Source: Firmicutes bacterium UBA6113
Lineage (GTDB): Bacteria > Bacillota > Clostridia > Tissierellales > Sedimentibacteraceae
Length of the DNA: 64,000 nt
Assembly (NCBI GenBank): GCA_002422545.1
Contig: DIWF01000027.1
Span: 183,435 to 247,434, forward strand
Direction of reading: 5' to 3'
This document shows positions 1-9,410 of the stretch, piece by piece. Both the position numbers and the translations under genes were made by a program. The notes under the pieces were generated by a model that worked only from the letters and a program-made list of their open reading frames with translations, was not told where the DNA came from and ran no database searches. The stretch's first letter is position 1. The number at the start of each line of letters is the position of its first letter.

Positions 1-297
1 ACACCGCTTATAAACATAATATATTCAATACCTACAGCTGTAATCGGAGGATTGTCAATTTACCTCTTCGGTGTAATAGCTGCACAGGGTATTACAATAA
101 TGATGGACAGAAAAGTGGATATGTTCAGTTCAAAAAATCTTGCTGTAATAGCAGTTATACTGATAGTTGGTCTTGGCGGAAGCTTTGGCTTTGCTGGCGG
201 AATGATTCCGATGTTTGGAATTCAGATACCGGCAATTGCAACTGCAGCAGTTGTTGGTATAGCACTTAATCTGATGTTGTCTATAGGAAATAAATAA
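1..297 (+). CDS. Uracil/xanthine-type nucleobase permease, C-terminal fragment
   Basis: Only the last 98 codons are inside the window; the frame is open from base 1, so the gene begins upstream. The fragment is very hydrophobic, with a GGLSIYLFGVIAAQGI-type segment and a glycine-rich final pair of helices. This matches the C-terminal end of NCS2-family uracil/xanthine permeases (UraA-like), which import nucleobases with protons or sodium across the cytoplasmic membrane. The exact substrate cannot be read from this part. A strong terminator follows at once, so this is the end of its transcription unit. Family call fairly sure, substrate unsure. Confidence 0.8.
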   Translation, partial: TPLINIIYSIPTAVIGGLSIYLFGVIAAQGITIMMDRKVDMFSSKNLAVIAVILIVGLGGSFGFAGGMIPMFGIQIPAIATAAVVGIALNLMLSIGNK

Positions 298-310
298 AAA
301 TAAATAACAT

Positions 311-341
311 AAAAACCTGCAAAATTCTGCAGGTTTTTTTT
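311..341 (+). terminator. Intrinsic terminator after the nucleobase permease
   Basis: An A-rich stretch leads into the stem ACCTGCA / TGCAGGT with a short AT loop, followed by eight T residues. It lies 14 bases after the permease stop codon and is a textbook rho-independent terminator. Confidence 0.9.
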
Positions 342-664
342 ATCCGTCCGGAAAATTAAAACCGGATTTTATTTTATGTTTTATCATAATTTTATTATTA
401 TCGTAATAATTTTATATAAAACTGTCATTGCTTTGAGTTTAAATTCTACTAGACAAACTGCATTTTTTGTACTATAATGTAAGCGTGATTACGTTTTCCG
501 TACTTTATTTGTTATAAGTATGATTTACGTAAAGCAATACTAAAAATTTTCTGCTGGAGGTGAACATCAGCTTCAATTTTTTAATTTATTTTCAAAGCAT
601 TAGAGCAAAAGCGTAATGGGAAGAAATCATTTATAATATTTTAAAAAGGAAGGGATGTGTAATA
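342..664 (+). other. Non-coding leader region before the NSS transporter
   Basis: This 323-base stretch holds no plausible gene. It carries one good sigma-A promoter (450-478), which implies a 5' untranslated region of about 180 bases before the transporter, and a ribosome binding site AAGGAAGGG at about 647-655. I compared the leader by eye with glycine, lysine and purine riboswitches and T-boxes and recognised none of their conserved motifs. The reason for the long leader is unknown. Confidence 0.6.
450..478 (+). promoter_or_regulatory. Sigma-A promoter for the NSS transporter
   Basis: -35 TAGACA (450-455), 17-base spacer, -10 TATAAT (473-478). Transcription would begin near 485. Confidence 0.75.
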
Positions 665-2140
665 ATGAATAAAGAAAATAACAGAGGTCAATGGGCTAGT
701 AACCTTGGTTTCTTGATGGCAGCTGTAGGTTCTGCAGTTGGTCTGGGAAACATCTGGGGATTCCCTTACAAGATGGGAGCTAGCGGAGGTTTTGCTTTCC
801 TTATAGTTTACTTAGCATTGGTAATATTTGTCGGTTTTGCTACTATGTTGGGTGAGTTGGCGTTAGGTAGAAAAACAGGTCTTGGAGTTATAGGTACGTA
901 CAAAGTTTTAAGCAAAAAATTTGCGTGGGTAGGTTGGTTAGGATTTCTATCTGGGTTTTTCATTCTAGCATTTTATAGCGTTCTTGGTGGATATACATTG
1001 CGCTATGCTTTTGGATTTTTAATGGAAATATTCAGTGCAGGAGCTGGATTTGGCGGATTGGGAAGCGGAGCATTCTTTGGAAGTTTTATTATCAATGGCG
1101 GACAGAACATATTGTTCCATGGAATATTTATGGCTTTGACAATTCTCATAGTTATGGGTGGAGTTTCCAGCGGTATTGAAAAGTTCACAAAAATAGCTAT
1201 GCCGGCACTGTTGGTTATGCTTATAATAGTTATTATAAGAAGTGTTACACTGGAAGGTGCTTCTACAGGATTAGCTTTCATGTTTGCTCCTAACTTTTCT
1301 GCTTTCCAAGAATTAGGGTTCATGAAAGTGCTTAAGACAGCAGCTGGACAGATGTTCTTCTCACTGTCACTTGGTATGGGTTGTATGATTACTTATGGAT
1401 CATACCTTAGCAAGAATGAAGATCTGGAGAAAAATGCTATGATTATTCCTATTGCAGATACTATTTTTGCTTTGATGGCAGGTTGTGCTGTAATGCCAGC
1501 TGTAGGAGCTTTCATGTATCAAGGAGTTGAAGGCATTTCTTTCGGAGCAGGCCCAGGACTTTTGTTTGTTACTCTTCATCAGGTGTTCAGCGTTGGTATG
1601 GGAGGCTTCATAGGTAATTTGTTCGGTTTCATGTTCTATTCACTTGTATTCATTGCAGCAGTAACTTCATCTATTTCACTGCTGGAAGTGTGTACAGCAT
1701 ACTTTATTGACAGAAAAGTTCAAAAAGGTGAAGAACCTAACCGTAAGAAACTTTCAACTTTTGTTGGAATCGCTATATTCATTATAGGAATTCCTGTATG
1801 TCTTGATGGACTTGGTTCAGGTGTTGCAGGCGGAGCTACTATTGATATTCCAGCTGTTATGTTCGGCATGGATGAGGTTCGTGTAGCATTTGACTGCTGG
1901 CTGGACTTCTATGATATGATTTCTGAAGGTGTATTCATGCCTCTTGGTGCAATCCTTATGTCTGTAATGATAGGCTGGGTTCTCAAGACTGGTGTTATCA
2001 AAGAAGAAATTGAAAATAGCGGAATCAAGATGAAAGCTTACGCTTTCTGGGACATCTGCTTCAAATATTTAGTTCCAATAGGAATTTTATTTGTATTGAT
2101 AGGACAGATTGATGACTTCTTCGGAATGGGAATTTTTTAG
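665..2140 (+). CDS. Sodium-dependent transporter of the NSS (neurotransmitter:sodium symporter) family
   Basis: This 491-residue polytopic membrane protein starts with the NSS signature: RGQWASNLGFLMAAVGSAVG, then GLGNIWGFPY at about residues 27-36, which forms the unwound first helix that binds substrate and sodium. Eleven or twelve membrane segments follow, as is usual for bacterial NSS members. These proteins use the sodium gradient to import amino acids or related amines; the substrate cannot be predicted here. It is transcribed alone, from its own promoter to its own terminator. Start codon ATG with a good ribosome binding site. Family certain, substrate unknown. Confidence 0.93.
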   Translation: MNKENNRGQWASNLGFLMAAVGSAVGLGNIWGFPYKMGASGGFAFLIVYLALVIFVGFATMLGELALGRKTGLGVIGTYKVLSKKFAWVGWLGFLSGFFILAFYSVLGGYTLRYAFGFLMEIFSAGAGFGGLGSGAFFGSFIINGGQNILFHGIFMALTILIVMGGVSSGIEKFTKIAMPALLVMLIIVIIRSVTLEGASTGLAFMFAPNFSAFQELGFMKVLKTAAGQMFFSLSLGMGCMITYGSYLSKNEDLEKNAMIIPIADTIFALMAGCAVMPAVGAFMYQGVEGISFGAGPGLLFVTLHQVFSVGMGGFIGNLFGFMFYSLVFIAAVTSSISLLEVCTAYFIDRKVQKGEEPNRKKLSTFVGIAIFIIGIPVCLDGLGSGVAGGATIDIPAVMFGMDEVRVAFDCWLDFYDMISEGVFMPLGAILMSVMIGWVLKTGVIKEEIENSGIKMKAYAFWDICFKYLVPIGILFVLIGQIDDFFGMGIF

Positions 2141-2156
2141 AAAATAATATATTCAA

Positions 2157-2183
2157 TAAAAGAGCGGATTTCCGCTCTTTTTT
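2157..2183 (+). terminator. Intrinsic terminator after the NSS transporter
   Basis: Stem AAGAGCGGA / TCCGCTCTT with a two-base loop and a run of T residues, 17 bases after the transporter stop. Confidence 0.92.
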
Positions 2184-2232
2184 GCATTTATTTGAAGTAT
2201 AAATTATACACCTGCTAATGAAATATTTACAA

Positions 2233-2613
2233 TTATTCCATGGGAGGTTCTCTGTGGAAACTGTTTGGAGCAACTTTTTCATCTTTTATTAAGTAGATAT
2301 GGAAGAAGTATTCTGCAACTGCAATTATGGCTGCAAAAATTATCAGCCCTGTCGCGCTTGCATTGAAGTTATATGAAAATAAGTCCACTACATATGCCAC
2401 AGCAGCGCCTAAAACTCCGTCGCTGACAGAAGCCATAATATTTCCCGTTGACGGCAATATCACCAGATCCCCTAGAAGATAATTGAGCACCGTTCCTATG
2501 ACTGCTACAAGAGAAATCATCACTATGGAGTTTAAATCTACAAGAGTGAAAGCTACCCATGCTGCAATAAATGTTGCTACCAATTTAAATAATAATGCCA
2601 TTATTGTTCTCAT
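2233..2613 (-). CDS. DUF2512 family (YndM-like) membrane protein
   Basis: A 126-residue protein with about four hydrophobic helices and short charged ends (IYLIKDEKVAP near the C-terminus, ending in REPPME). Length and helix pattern fit the DUF2512 family, typified by Bacillus YndM, an integral membrane protein found in spore-forming Firmicutes and without a settled function. The start is supported by AAGGAG seven bases upstream on the minus strand. It is alone and points toward the NSS transporter terminator. Family assignment is from memory of the pattern and is moderately sure; biochemical role unknown. Confidence 0.72.
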   Translation of the reverse strand: MRTIMALLFKLVATFIAAWVAFTLVDLNSIVMISLVAVIGTVLNYLLGDLVILPSTGNIMASVSDGVLGAAVAYVVDLFSYNFNASATGLIIFAAIIAVAEYFFHIYLIKDEKVAPNSFHREPPME

Positions 2614-2783
2614 TTATTTCTCCTTATTTTAATTTTATTGCTACATTTATTTTTAGTAATATTTCATTAAATATTCACTTTTTCAGAACAATTTACAAAT
2701 CATATATAAATAGCTAATTATTTATTGGAATAATAGTTTTGTTTTTTAAAATAATAATAAAAATAAAATTAAAAGGAGCAAAT

Positions 2784-2951
2784 ATGGCTAAAAATAAATC
2801 TAAAGAAAAAAACATGGCAAAACCTATTGAAAACCACGATACTGCAGCATGGGCAAATCAGTCAGGACTGAAAGCAGTATCAAAAGTAAACATTCCTGAT
2901 GAAATTCAGGTTAGAAACGCCAAGGAACACGTGGATTCAAATCAAAAATAA
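2784..2951 (+). CDS. Small spore-surface-type protein (DUF3787 / CDIF630_02480-like)
   Basis: A 55-residue, lysine-rich, probably disordered protein. I start it at the ATG at 2784, because AAAAGGAG lies six bases before it; an upstream in-frame start would put the ribosome binding site inside the gene. The motif HDTAAWANQSG (about residues 18-28) and the ending NIPDEIQVRNAKEHVDSNQK are characteristic of the DUF3787 family, with its conserved TAAW core. The family is found in Clostridia and has a C. difficile member described as spore-surface located. It probably belongs to the sporulation programme; the molecular role is unknown. A shared terminator separates it from nifJ. Confidence 0.75.
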   Translation: MAKNKSKEKNMAKPIENHDTAAWANQSGLKAVSKVNIPDEIQVRNAKEHVDSNQK

Positions 2952-2952
2952 A

Positions 2953-2986
2953 AAATAAAGAAAGCCTTCAGGCTTTCTTTATTTTT
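2953..2986 (+). terminator. Bidirectional terminator between the small spore gene and nifJ
   Basis: Stem GAAAGCCT / AGGCTTTC inside matching A-rich and T-rich flanks, so it can terminate both the plus-strand 55-residue gene and minus-strand nifJ, whose stop lies three bases beyond. Confidence 0.88.
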
Positions 2987-2988
2987 TG

Positions 2989-5900
2989 TTAAAACACTTC
3001 GTGTTCTGCAAGCTGTTTATATCTTCTATATCTGTCAGCTGCATGTTCGCTTGAAATATCAAACATTTTTTCAGCTATTTCAGGGAAAACATTCATAAGC
3101 TGAGAGTAACGGATTTCGCCGTGAATGAACTCCTTGTAATCTGATGATGGTTCTTTTGAATCAAGGATAAACGGATTTTTGCCTTGCTCTTTTAGTTCCG
3201 GATTAAATCTGTACATGTGCCAGTATCCAGAATCAACTGCTTTTTTTTCTTCCATCATGCTCGTTCCCATGCCTGTTTTAATTCCATGGTTGATGCAAGG
3301 GGAGTAGGCGATTATTAAAGACGGTCCCTTGTAGCTTTCAGCTTCCTTGATTGCCTTTATGGTTTGATTCATGTCGGCTCCCATAGCAATCTGAGCCACA
3401 TAGATATAACCGTATGTCATGGCAATTAGGCCCAAATCCTTCTTCCTTATTTTCTTGCCTGATGCTGCAAATTTTGCAACTGCTGCTGCTGGAGTAGCTT
3501 TAGAGCATTGCCCTCCTGTGTTTGAATAAACTTCAGTGTCCATTACAAGCATGTTGATGTCTTCGCCTGTTGCAAGAGCATGGTCTAATCCGCCGTATCC
3601 TATATCATATGCCCAGCCGTCGCCTCCTATGGACCAAACTGATTTTTTAATCAGATGATCTTTTCTGTTCATTATTTCCTGCACAACAGGATTGTCGCTG
3701 TGATTGTTTTGTTTCAATGCATCAAAAATCATCTCTGTTGCTTTTTTGGAGCCTTCGCCGTCATTAAGGTTATCCATCCAGCTTTTAAATGCGTTTTTAA
3801 GATTTTCATCGATTGGTGACATAATGGCTTTTTCAACAAGAGACGATAATTTTTCTCTAAGCTGTTTTGTACCAACCTGCAATCCTAGACCAAACTCTGC
3901 AGCATCTTCAAACAGAGGATTTATCCACGCAGGACCGCGTCCTTCTTCGTTTGTGGAATAAGCAGTAGCAGGTGCGGAAGCTCCCCAAATAGAAGAGCAG
4001 CCTGTTGCATTGGATATCATCATTCTGTCTCCGAAAAGCTGAGTTATAAGCTTAACGTATGGTGTTTCGCCGCATCCTGGGCATGCACCTGAAAATTCCA
4101 TCAACGGTCTCATGAATTGACTTCCCTTGACAGAGTATTTATCCATTACATTTTCCTTATATTTAACTGTAGTTGCAAATTCCCAGTTCTCAGATTCCAT
4201 TTCCATTTCATGTTCAGCAGGCTTCATAATTAATGCCTTGCCTTTAGCAGGGCAGATATCGGCGCAGTTAGCACAGCCGGTGCAGTCCATTGGAGAAACC
4301 TGAATTCTCCAGTGGTAATTTTCAAGCCCCTTGCCAATTGGCTTGGCTGTTTTAAATGTGTCGGGTTTTCTTTTTTCTTCCTCATCATCAAGCATAAATG
4401 GCCTTATGGTTGCATGCGGGCATACATACGAACATCTTCCGCACTGAATGCATTTGTCAATTTGCCATTCTGGTATCATTGGAGCAATTCCACGCTTTTC
4501 ATAAGAAGTTGTTCCTGATGGGAATGTTCCGTCTTCCATTCCTGCAAAGGCACTGACAGGAAGCTCATCTCCTTCGTCTCTTGCCATAGGTCTTTGAATA
4601 TTTTTCACAAAATCAGGCTCATTTTTTACAGGGATGGCTTCTTCCTTTGCATCAGCCCATGATGCAGGAACATTAATTTTTATTAAAGCATCAATAGATT
4701 TATCCACTGCTTTTTGATTCATCTCAACTATGTCCGAACCTTTTCTGCCATACATGTTTTCAATATTCTTTTTCAAATACTCTAGAGCCTGGTCAACGGG
4801 TAATACATTGGCAAGCTTGAAGAATACGGACTGCATAACCATGTTGATCCTGTTTCCAAGTCCAATTTTTGATGCTATGGAAAGGGCATCTATTATATAG
4901 AAATTGATGTTATTTTTTGCTATGAAGCTTTTTATGGATGATGGAAGCTTTTCTTCGAGCTCATTTTCGCTCCATGGGCAGTTAAGAGCAAATGTACCGC
5001 CTTTTTTAAGTCCCTTCAATATATCATAGTGATATAAAAATGATTTGTTGTGACAGGCAATATAATCCGCATCAAAAACAAGATAAGGGGAGCGAATTGG
5101 GTTTTTGCCGAACCTTAAGTGTGAAGTTGTTGTTCCACCAGATTTTTTGCTGTCGTATGAGAAATATCCCTGTACATACAAATCAGTGTTATCACCAATT
5201 ATTTTTATGGCTGTCTTATTTGCTCCAACTGTTCCGTCTGAACCAAGGCCCCAGATTCGGCAGCTTATGGTTCCTTCTGGAGAAGTGTCAACAATGTCAG
5301 TTTCAGGCAAGGAAGTGAATGTTACGTCATCCACGATTCCAATTGTAAAGTTGTCCTTGGGCTCACTTTTCTTCAAGTTTTCAAACACAGCAATAATCTG
5401 GCTTGGTCTTGTGTCTTTTGAAGACAGACCATATCTTCCGCCAACTATTAATGGAGGATTTTCATAATTTTGGAATGATTTTACTACATCAAGGTACAAT
5501 GGTTCTCCCGTGGAACCAGGTTCTTTTGTTCTGTCAAGCACAGCAATTTTTTTAGCTGATGACGGTATTGCTTCAAGAAGATGTTTTTCAGAAAAAGGTC
5601 TGTAAAGATGAACCTGCACTACGCCGACCTTATCATTTTTGGCTCTCAAGTAATCAATAGTTTCTTTTATGGTATCTGTCACTGAACCCATAGCAACAAC
5701 GACATATTCGGCATTTTTATCGCCGTAATAATCAAAAAGCTTGTATTTCCTGCCTGTTAATTCACCTAATTTATCCATGTATGTCTGAACAATTTCAGGC
5801 GTTGCATCAAAAAATGGGTTCTGACCTTCTCTTTGCTGAAAATAAATGTCAGGGTTCTGAGCAGTTCCTCTGGTTACAGGATGCTCGGGATTGAGTGCTC

Positions 5901-6513
5901 TGTTTCTGAATTCCTCAATAGCTTTGTAATCAACCAGCTTGCTAACATCCTCATAATCAATTTTTTCTACTTTCTGAATTTCATGAGAAGTTCTGAAACC
6001 ATCAAAAAAATGGATGAATGGAAGTCTTGACTTGATTGCAGACAGATGTGAAACTACTCCAAGGTCCATAGCTTCCTGAACAGTGGCTGAAGATAACAAG
6101 GCAGCCCCTGTCTGACGGCATGCCATTACATCCTGATGGTCGCCATAAATGGACAAAGCATGGGTGGCTATAGCTCTCGCAGAAACATGAAGAACTCCCG
6201 GCAGAAGTTCACCGGCCATCTTGTAAAGGTTAGGAATCATTAAAAGCAGTCCCTGTGAAGCAGTGTAGGTAGAAGAAAGACTTCCTGCCTGAAGGGCTCC
6301 TCTCATTGTTCCCACGGCTCCTGCTTCAGACTGCATTTCAATTACTTTTACTTCCTGTTCAAAAATATTTTTCATTCCATGTGATGACCATTCGTCAACT
6401 CCCTCAGCCATTGGCGTAGAAGGAGTAATAGGGAAAATTGAAGCCACTTCTGTCAGAGCATATGATGCATAAGCAGCGGCTTTATTTCCGTCCATTGATT
6501 CATATTTTTTCAT
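2989..6513 (-). CDS. nifJ: Pyruvate:ferredoxin (flavodoxin) oxidoreductase, single-chain
   Basis: This 1174-residue enzyme converts pyruvate and CoA to acetyl-CoA and CO2 with reduction of ferredoxin, the central fermentative step in anaerobic clostridia. It is the fused homodimeric type with all domains in one chain. The N-terminal pyrimidine-binding domain has PITPSTPMAE. A CoA-binding region follows, then two [4Fe-4S] motifs, CIQCGRCSYVCP (about residue 688) and CTGCANCADICP (about 743). Next come CPGCGE (about 812) for the third cluster and the C-terminal thiamine diphosphate domain with GDGWAYDIGYGG and NTGGQCSKATP. Start supported by AAGGAG. It is monocistronic, between two hairpin regions. 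No missing catalytic motif was seen. Confidence 0.97.
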   Translation of the reverse strand: MKKYESMDGNKAAAYASYALTEVASIFPITPSTPMAEGVDEWSSHGMKNIFEQEVKVIEMQSEAGAVGTMRGALQAGSLSSTYTASQGLLLMIPNLYKMAGELLPGVLHVSARAIATHALSIYGDHQDVMACRQTGAALLSSATVQEAMDLGVVSHLSAIKSRLPFIHFFDGFRTSHEIQKVEKIDYEDVSKLVDYKAIEEFRNRALNPEHPVTRGTAQNPDIYFQQREGQNPFFDATPEIVQTYMDKLGELTGRKYKLFDYYGDKNAEYVVVAMGSVTDTIKETIDYLRAKNDKVGVVQVHLYRPFSEKHLLEAIPSSAKKIAVLDRTKEPGSTGEPLYLDVVKSFQNYENPPLIVGGRYGLSSKDTRPSQIIAVFENLKKSEPKDNFTIGIVDDVTFTSLPETDIVDTSPEGTISCRIWGLGSDGTVGANKTAIKIIGDNTDLYVQGYFSYDSKKSGGTTTSHLRFGKNPIRSPYLVFDADYIACHNKSFLYHYDILKGLKKGGTFALNCPWSENELEEKLPSSIKSFIAKNNINFYIIDALSIASKIGLGNRINMVMQSVFFKLANVLPVDQALEYLKKNIENMYGRKGSDIVEMNQKAVDKSIDALIKINVPASWADAKEEAIPVKNEPDFVKNIQRPMARDEGDELPVSAFAGMEDGTFPSGTTSYEKRGIAPMIPEWQIDKCIQCGRCSYVCPHATIRPFMLDDEEEKRKPDTFKTAKPIGKGLENYHWRIQVSPMDCTGCANCADICPAKGKALIMKPAEHEMEMESENWEFATTVKYKENVMDKYSVKGSQFMRPLMEFSGACPGCGETPYVKLITQLFGDRMMISNATGCSSIWGASAPATAYSTNEEGRGPAWINPLFEDAAEFGLGLQVGTKQLREKLSSLVEKAIMSPIDENLKNAFKSWMDNLNDGEGSKKATEMIFDALKQNNHSDNPVVQEIMNRKDHLIKKSVWSIGGDGWAYDIGYGGLDHALATGEDINMLVMDTEVYSNTGGQCSKATPAAAVAKFAASGKKIRKKDLGLIAMTYGYIYVAQIAMGADMNQTIKAIKEAESYKGPSLIIAYSPCINHGIKTGMGTSMMEEKKAVDSGYWHMYRFNPELKEQGKNPFILDSKEPSSDYKEFIHGEIRYSQLMNVFPEIAEKMFDISSEHAADRYRRYKQLAEHEVF

Positions 6514-6589
6514 TTACTTTCTCCTTATTACAAATTTTCAATTATAAAGTATCTTTTCCTGTAACAAAACAAATATTCTGAAAATCAAC

Positions 6590-6744
6590 TAAGAGTTTAA
6601 AAATCAATTAAGAATGAAGAATTAATTGTAAGGATTTGTGCAAGGCACAAATCCTAATCTTTTTTTTAAAATAAAAAAATGGATTTGCGTATTTCGCAAA
6701 TCCATACCTTTAATTTTTAATTCTTCACTCTTAATTCTTAATTA
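6590..6744. repeat. Dispersed AT-rich inverted-repeat element, copy A (clpB/nifJ gap)
   Basis: The two arms are built from TTAAGAAT and GAAGAATT words in opposite orientation (about 6600-6628 and 6710-6744). Between them are two 11-bp perfect hairpins with related stems, AGGATTTGTGC (6631-6655) and ATGGATTTGCG (6679-6705), placed head to head around an A/T tract. The clpB-side arm overlaps the end of clpB and supplies its last codons and stop. Five further copies lie near 19.2, 33.4, 34.4, 39.5 and 64.0 kb. Confidence 0.75.
6673..6705 (-). terminator. clpB terminator inside repeat copy A
   Basis: Read on the minus strand, the 11-bp ATGGATTTGCG stem is followed by seven T residues, so it can end clpB transcription. 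The partner hairpin at 6631-6655 has its T tract on the plus strand, where no gene is known to need it. Confidence 0.8.
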
Positions 6745-9331
6745 AGAGCTGTTTTCCGTCGTAATCAACTTCAAGATTCGTTCCAGGCTGAATGTCATGC
6801 TTTATTATCATTCTTGCAATCAATGTTTCAATATTGCGCTGGATGAATCTCTTAAGAGGTCTTGCACCGTATACGGGGTCATAACCCTGATCAACAATAA
6901 ATGTTTTTGCCCTTTCTGTGAGAGAAACAGTAAGCTGTTTGTCTTTTAACCTTCTTTGAAGGTCTTTGAACATCAAATCTATTATAGTGAATATTTCATT
7001 CTTGGATAGAGGCTTGTAAAATACAATTTCATCGAGCCTGTTTAAAAATTCCGGCCTGAATTGTCTTCTTAAGAGACTGTTTACTTCATCCTTTGCAGAA
7101 TCTGTAATTTCACCCTGAGAGCTTATTCCTTCCAATATATAATTGGAACCCAAGTTTGAAGTCAGTATTATTATTGTGTTTTTAAAATCTACAGTCCTTC
7201 CCTGAGAATCAGTAATTCTTCCGTCATCTAGAACCTGCAGCAATATGTTGAACACTTCAGGATGGGCTTTTTCAACCTCGTCAAACAACACTACCGAATA
7301 GGGCTTTCTTCTTACAGCTTCTGTAAGCTGACCGCCTTCCTCATATCCCACGTATCCCGGAGGAGCGCCTATGAGGCGTGAAACTGAGAATTTTTCCATG
7401 TATTCACTCATATCAATTCTTATTATGTTGTGCTCATCGTCAAACAATGATTCAGCCAGTGCCTTAGCTAGTTCTGTTTTACCTACGCCTGTTGGCCCTA
7501 AGAACAAAAATGATCCTATTGGTCTGTTAGGGTCCTGAATTCCTGCCCTTGAACGCAAAATAGCTTCAGTTACTTTTTCTACAGCTTCATTTTGCCCAAC
7601 AACCCTCTGGTGGAGAATATCCTCAAGTCTCAGCAGTTTTTCGCGTTCTCCCTCCATGAGCTTAGAAACAGGTATTCCTGTCCATCGTCCCACAATGCGG
7701 GCAATTTCTTCTTCTGTTACCTTGTCTCTTAAAAGAGTTGTATCACTCTTGGACTTTTCAGCAATTTGTTCCTCGTCTTCAAGGGATTTCATGAGTGTGG
7801 GGAGTTTGCCGTATTTTAGTTCTGCAGCTTTGTTAAGGTCATAATTTCTTTCTGCTCTTTCAATTTCCGAATTTACCCTTTCTATTTCTTCGCGAAGACC
7901 TTGAACTTTGGATATGGCATTTTTTTCATTTTCCCATTTAGCTTTCATTTCCTTGAACTGAGATCTCATGTCTGCCAGTTCCTTTTGAATTTCCTTAAGA
8001 TGTTCGTCTGACAGCTTGTCGTGTTCTTTCTTAAGAGCAGCTTCTTCTATTTCATGTTGCATTATTTTTCTTGATATTTCATCAAGCTCTGAAGGCATTG
8101 AATCCATTTCAGTCCTGATCATGGCGCATGCTTCATCAATGAGGTCTACTGCCTTGTCTGGAAGAAAACGGTCTGTAATGTATCTGCTTGAAAGAACAGC
8201 AGCAGCAATCAATGATTGGTCCTGAATTTTAACGCCGTGGAAAACCTCATACCTTTCCTTCAGGCCTCGTAGTATGGAAATTGTATCTTCAACTGATGGC
8301 TCATCCACCAAGACAGGCTGGAATCGTCTTTCAAGAGCAGCATCTTTTTCTATGTACTGTCTGTATTCATTTAGAGTTGTTGCACCAATGCAGTGAAGTT
8401 CACCTCTTGCAAGCATTGGTTTAAGCATGTTACCGGCATCCATGGCTCCTTCGGTCTTGCCTGCACCTACTATTGTGTGAAGTTCATCAATGAATAAAAT
8501 TATTCGACCTTCACTTTTTTTTACTTCTTCAAGAACAGCCTTAAGCCTTTCTTCAAATTCTCCTCTGAATTTTGCTCCTGCAACCAACGAACTCATGTCC
8601 AGGGAGAAAATTTTCCTTTCTTTCAGGTTATCCGGAACGTCCCCACGCACTATACGAATAGCAAGCCCTTCTGCAATGGCGGTTTTTCCTACACCGGGCT
8701 CACCGATGAGGACAGGGTTGTTTTTTGTCTTTCTGGATAAAATTCGAACAACATTTCGTATTTCGGAATCACGTCCGATTACCGGGTCAAGCTTGTTGTT
8801 TTTTGCAAGCTCAACTAAATCAGAACCATATTTAGAAAGCACGTCATATGTTGATTCTGGGGAGTCACTTGTTACACGGGTGTTGCCTCTGACGGAGGAC
8901 AGTGAAGAAAGAAATTTGTCTTTTGTAAGACCGAACTCCTGATAAAACTTATTTAAACTTTGTTTTGGATGATCAAGCATTGCAAGCATAATATGCTCTA
9001 CTGATACGTATTCATCCTTCATTCTTTCAGCTTGATTTTCGGCTTCAGCCAATATTTTGTCCACGTCGGGCGCAATGTAAATTTTTCCGCTCTCACGACC
9101 AGGACCTGTAACTCTCGGCATAGTCTCTATAATTCGATTTACGCTTGATTTAAACATATCTTTATCAATCTTCATTTTAGTAAGAAGCTGGCCTATAAGG
9201 CCGTCTTCCTGACCTGCGAGAGCGTATAAAAGATGCTCCTGTTCGATCTGCATGTTTGAATTTTCTAATGCTTTTTTGTGAGCATCCTGGACAGCCTCCA
9301 ATGATTTTTGAGTAAATTTTTGTGCATTCAT
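6731..9331 (-). CDS. clpB: ClpB disaggregase
   Basis: This 866-residue Hsp100 chaperone of the cytoplasm extracts proteins from aggregates together with DnaK. Domains in order: N-terminal Clp repeat domain (1-145); first AAA+ module with Walker A GEPGVGKT at about 210; long coiled-coil middle domain at about 410-525, which marks ClpB rather than ClpA or ClpC; second AAA+ module with GPTGVGKT at about 613; ClpB-type C-terminal domain. Start supported by AAGGAGG. No CIRCE or CtsR operator is visible in the 79-base gap upstream, and no convincing promoter, so it may be read from the yitT promoter. The final codons (LIKN then stop) lie within repeat copy A. Confidence 0.96.
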   Translation of the reverse strand: MNAQKFTQKSLEAVQDAHKKALENSNMQIEQEHLLYALAGQEDGLIGQLLTKMKIDKDMFKSSVNRIIETMPRVTGPGRESGKIYIAPDVDKILAEAENQAERMKDEYVSVEHIMLAMLDHPKQSLNKFYQEFGLTKDKFLSSLSSVRGNTRVTSDSPESTYDVLSKYGSDLVELAKNNKLDPVIGRDSEIRNVVRILSRKTKNNPVLIGEPGVGKTAIAEGLAIRIVRGDVPDNLKERKIFSLDMSSLVAGAKFRGEFEERLKAVLEEVKKSEGRIILFIDELHTIVGAGKTEGAMDAGNMLKPMLARGELHCIGATTLNEYRQYIEKDAALERRFQPVLVDEPSVEDTISILRGLKERYEVFHGVKIQDQSLIAAAVLSSRYITDRFLPDKAVDLIDEACAMIRTEMDSMPSELDEISRKIMQHEIEEAALKKEHDKLSDEHLKEIQKELADMRSQFKEMKAKWENEKNAISKVQGLREEIERVNSEIERAERNYDLNKAAELKYGKLPTLMKSLEDEEQIAEKSKSDTTLLRDKVTEEEIARIVGRWTGIPVSKLMEGEREKLLRLEDILHQRVVGQNEAVEKVTEAILRSRAGIQDPNRPIGSFLFLGPTGVGKTELAKALAESLFDDEHNIIRIDMSEYMEKFSVSRLIGAPPGYVGYEEGGQLTEAVRRKPYSVVLFDEVEKAHPEVFNILLQVLDDGRITDSQGRTVDFKNTIIILTSNLGSNYILEGISSQGEITDSAKDEVNSLLRRQFRPEFLNRLDEIVFYKPLSKNEIFTIIDLMFKDLQRRLKDKQLTVSLTERAKTFIVDQGYDPVYGARPLKRFIQRNIETLIARMIIKHDIQPGTNLEVDYDGKQLLIKN

Positions 9332-9410
9332 TAAAATACCTCCTTATGCTTCTTTTTTATTATTTTAAATCTTTATTATTAAAGGAAGATTAATTTTACA
9401 AATAAAAATG

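Noticed and set aside
6590..6744. Insertion sequence or CRISPR interpretation of the AT-rich repeats
   Set aside because: No transposase gene, no regular repeat-spacer pattern; copies are scattered singly at gene ends.
9332..9410. CIRCE or CtsR operator before clpB
   Set aside because: No TTAGCACTC-type inverted repeat or GGTCAAA tandem repeat is present in the gap.
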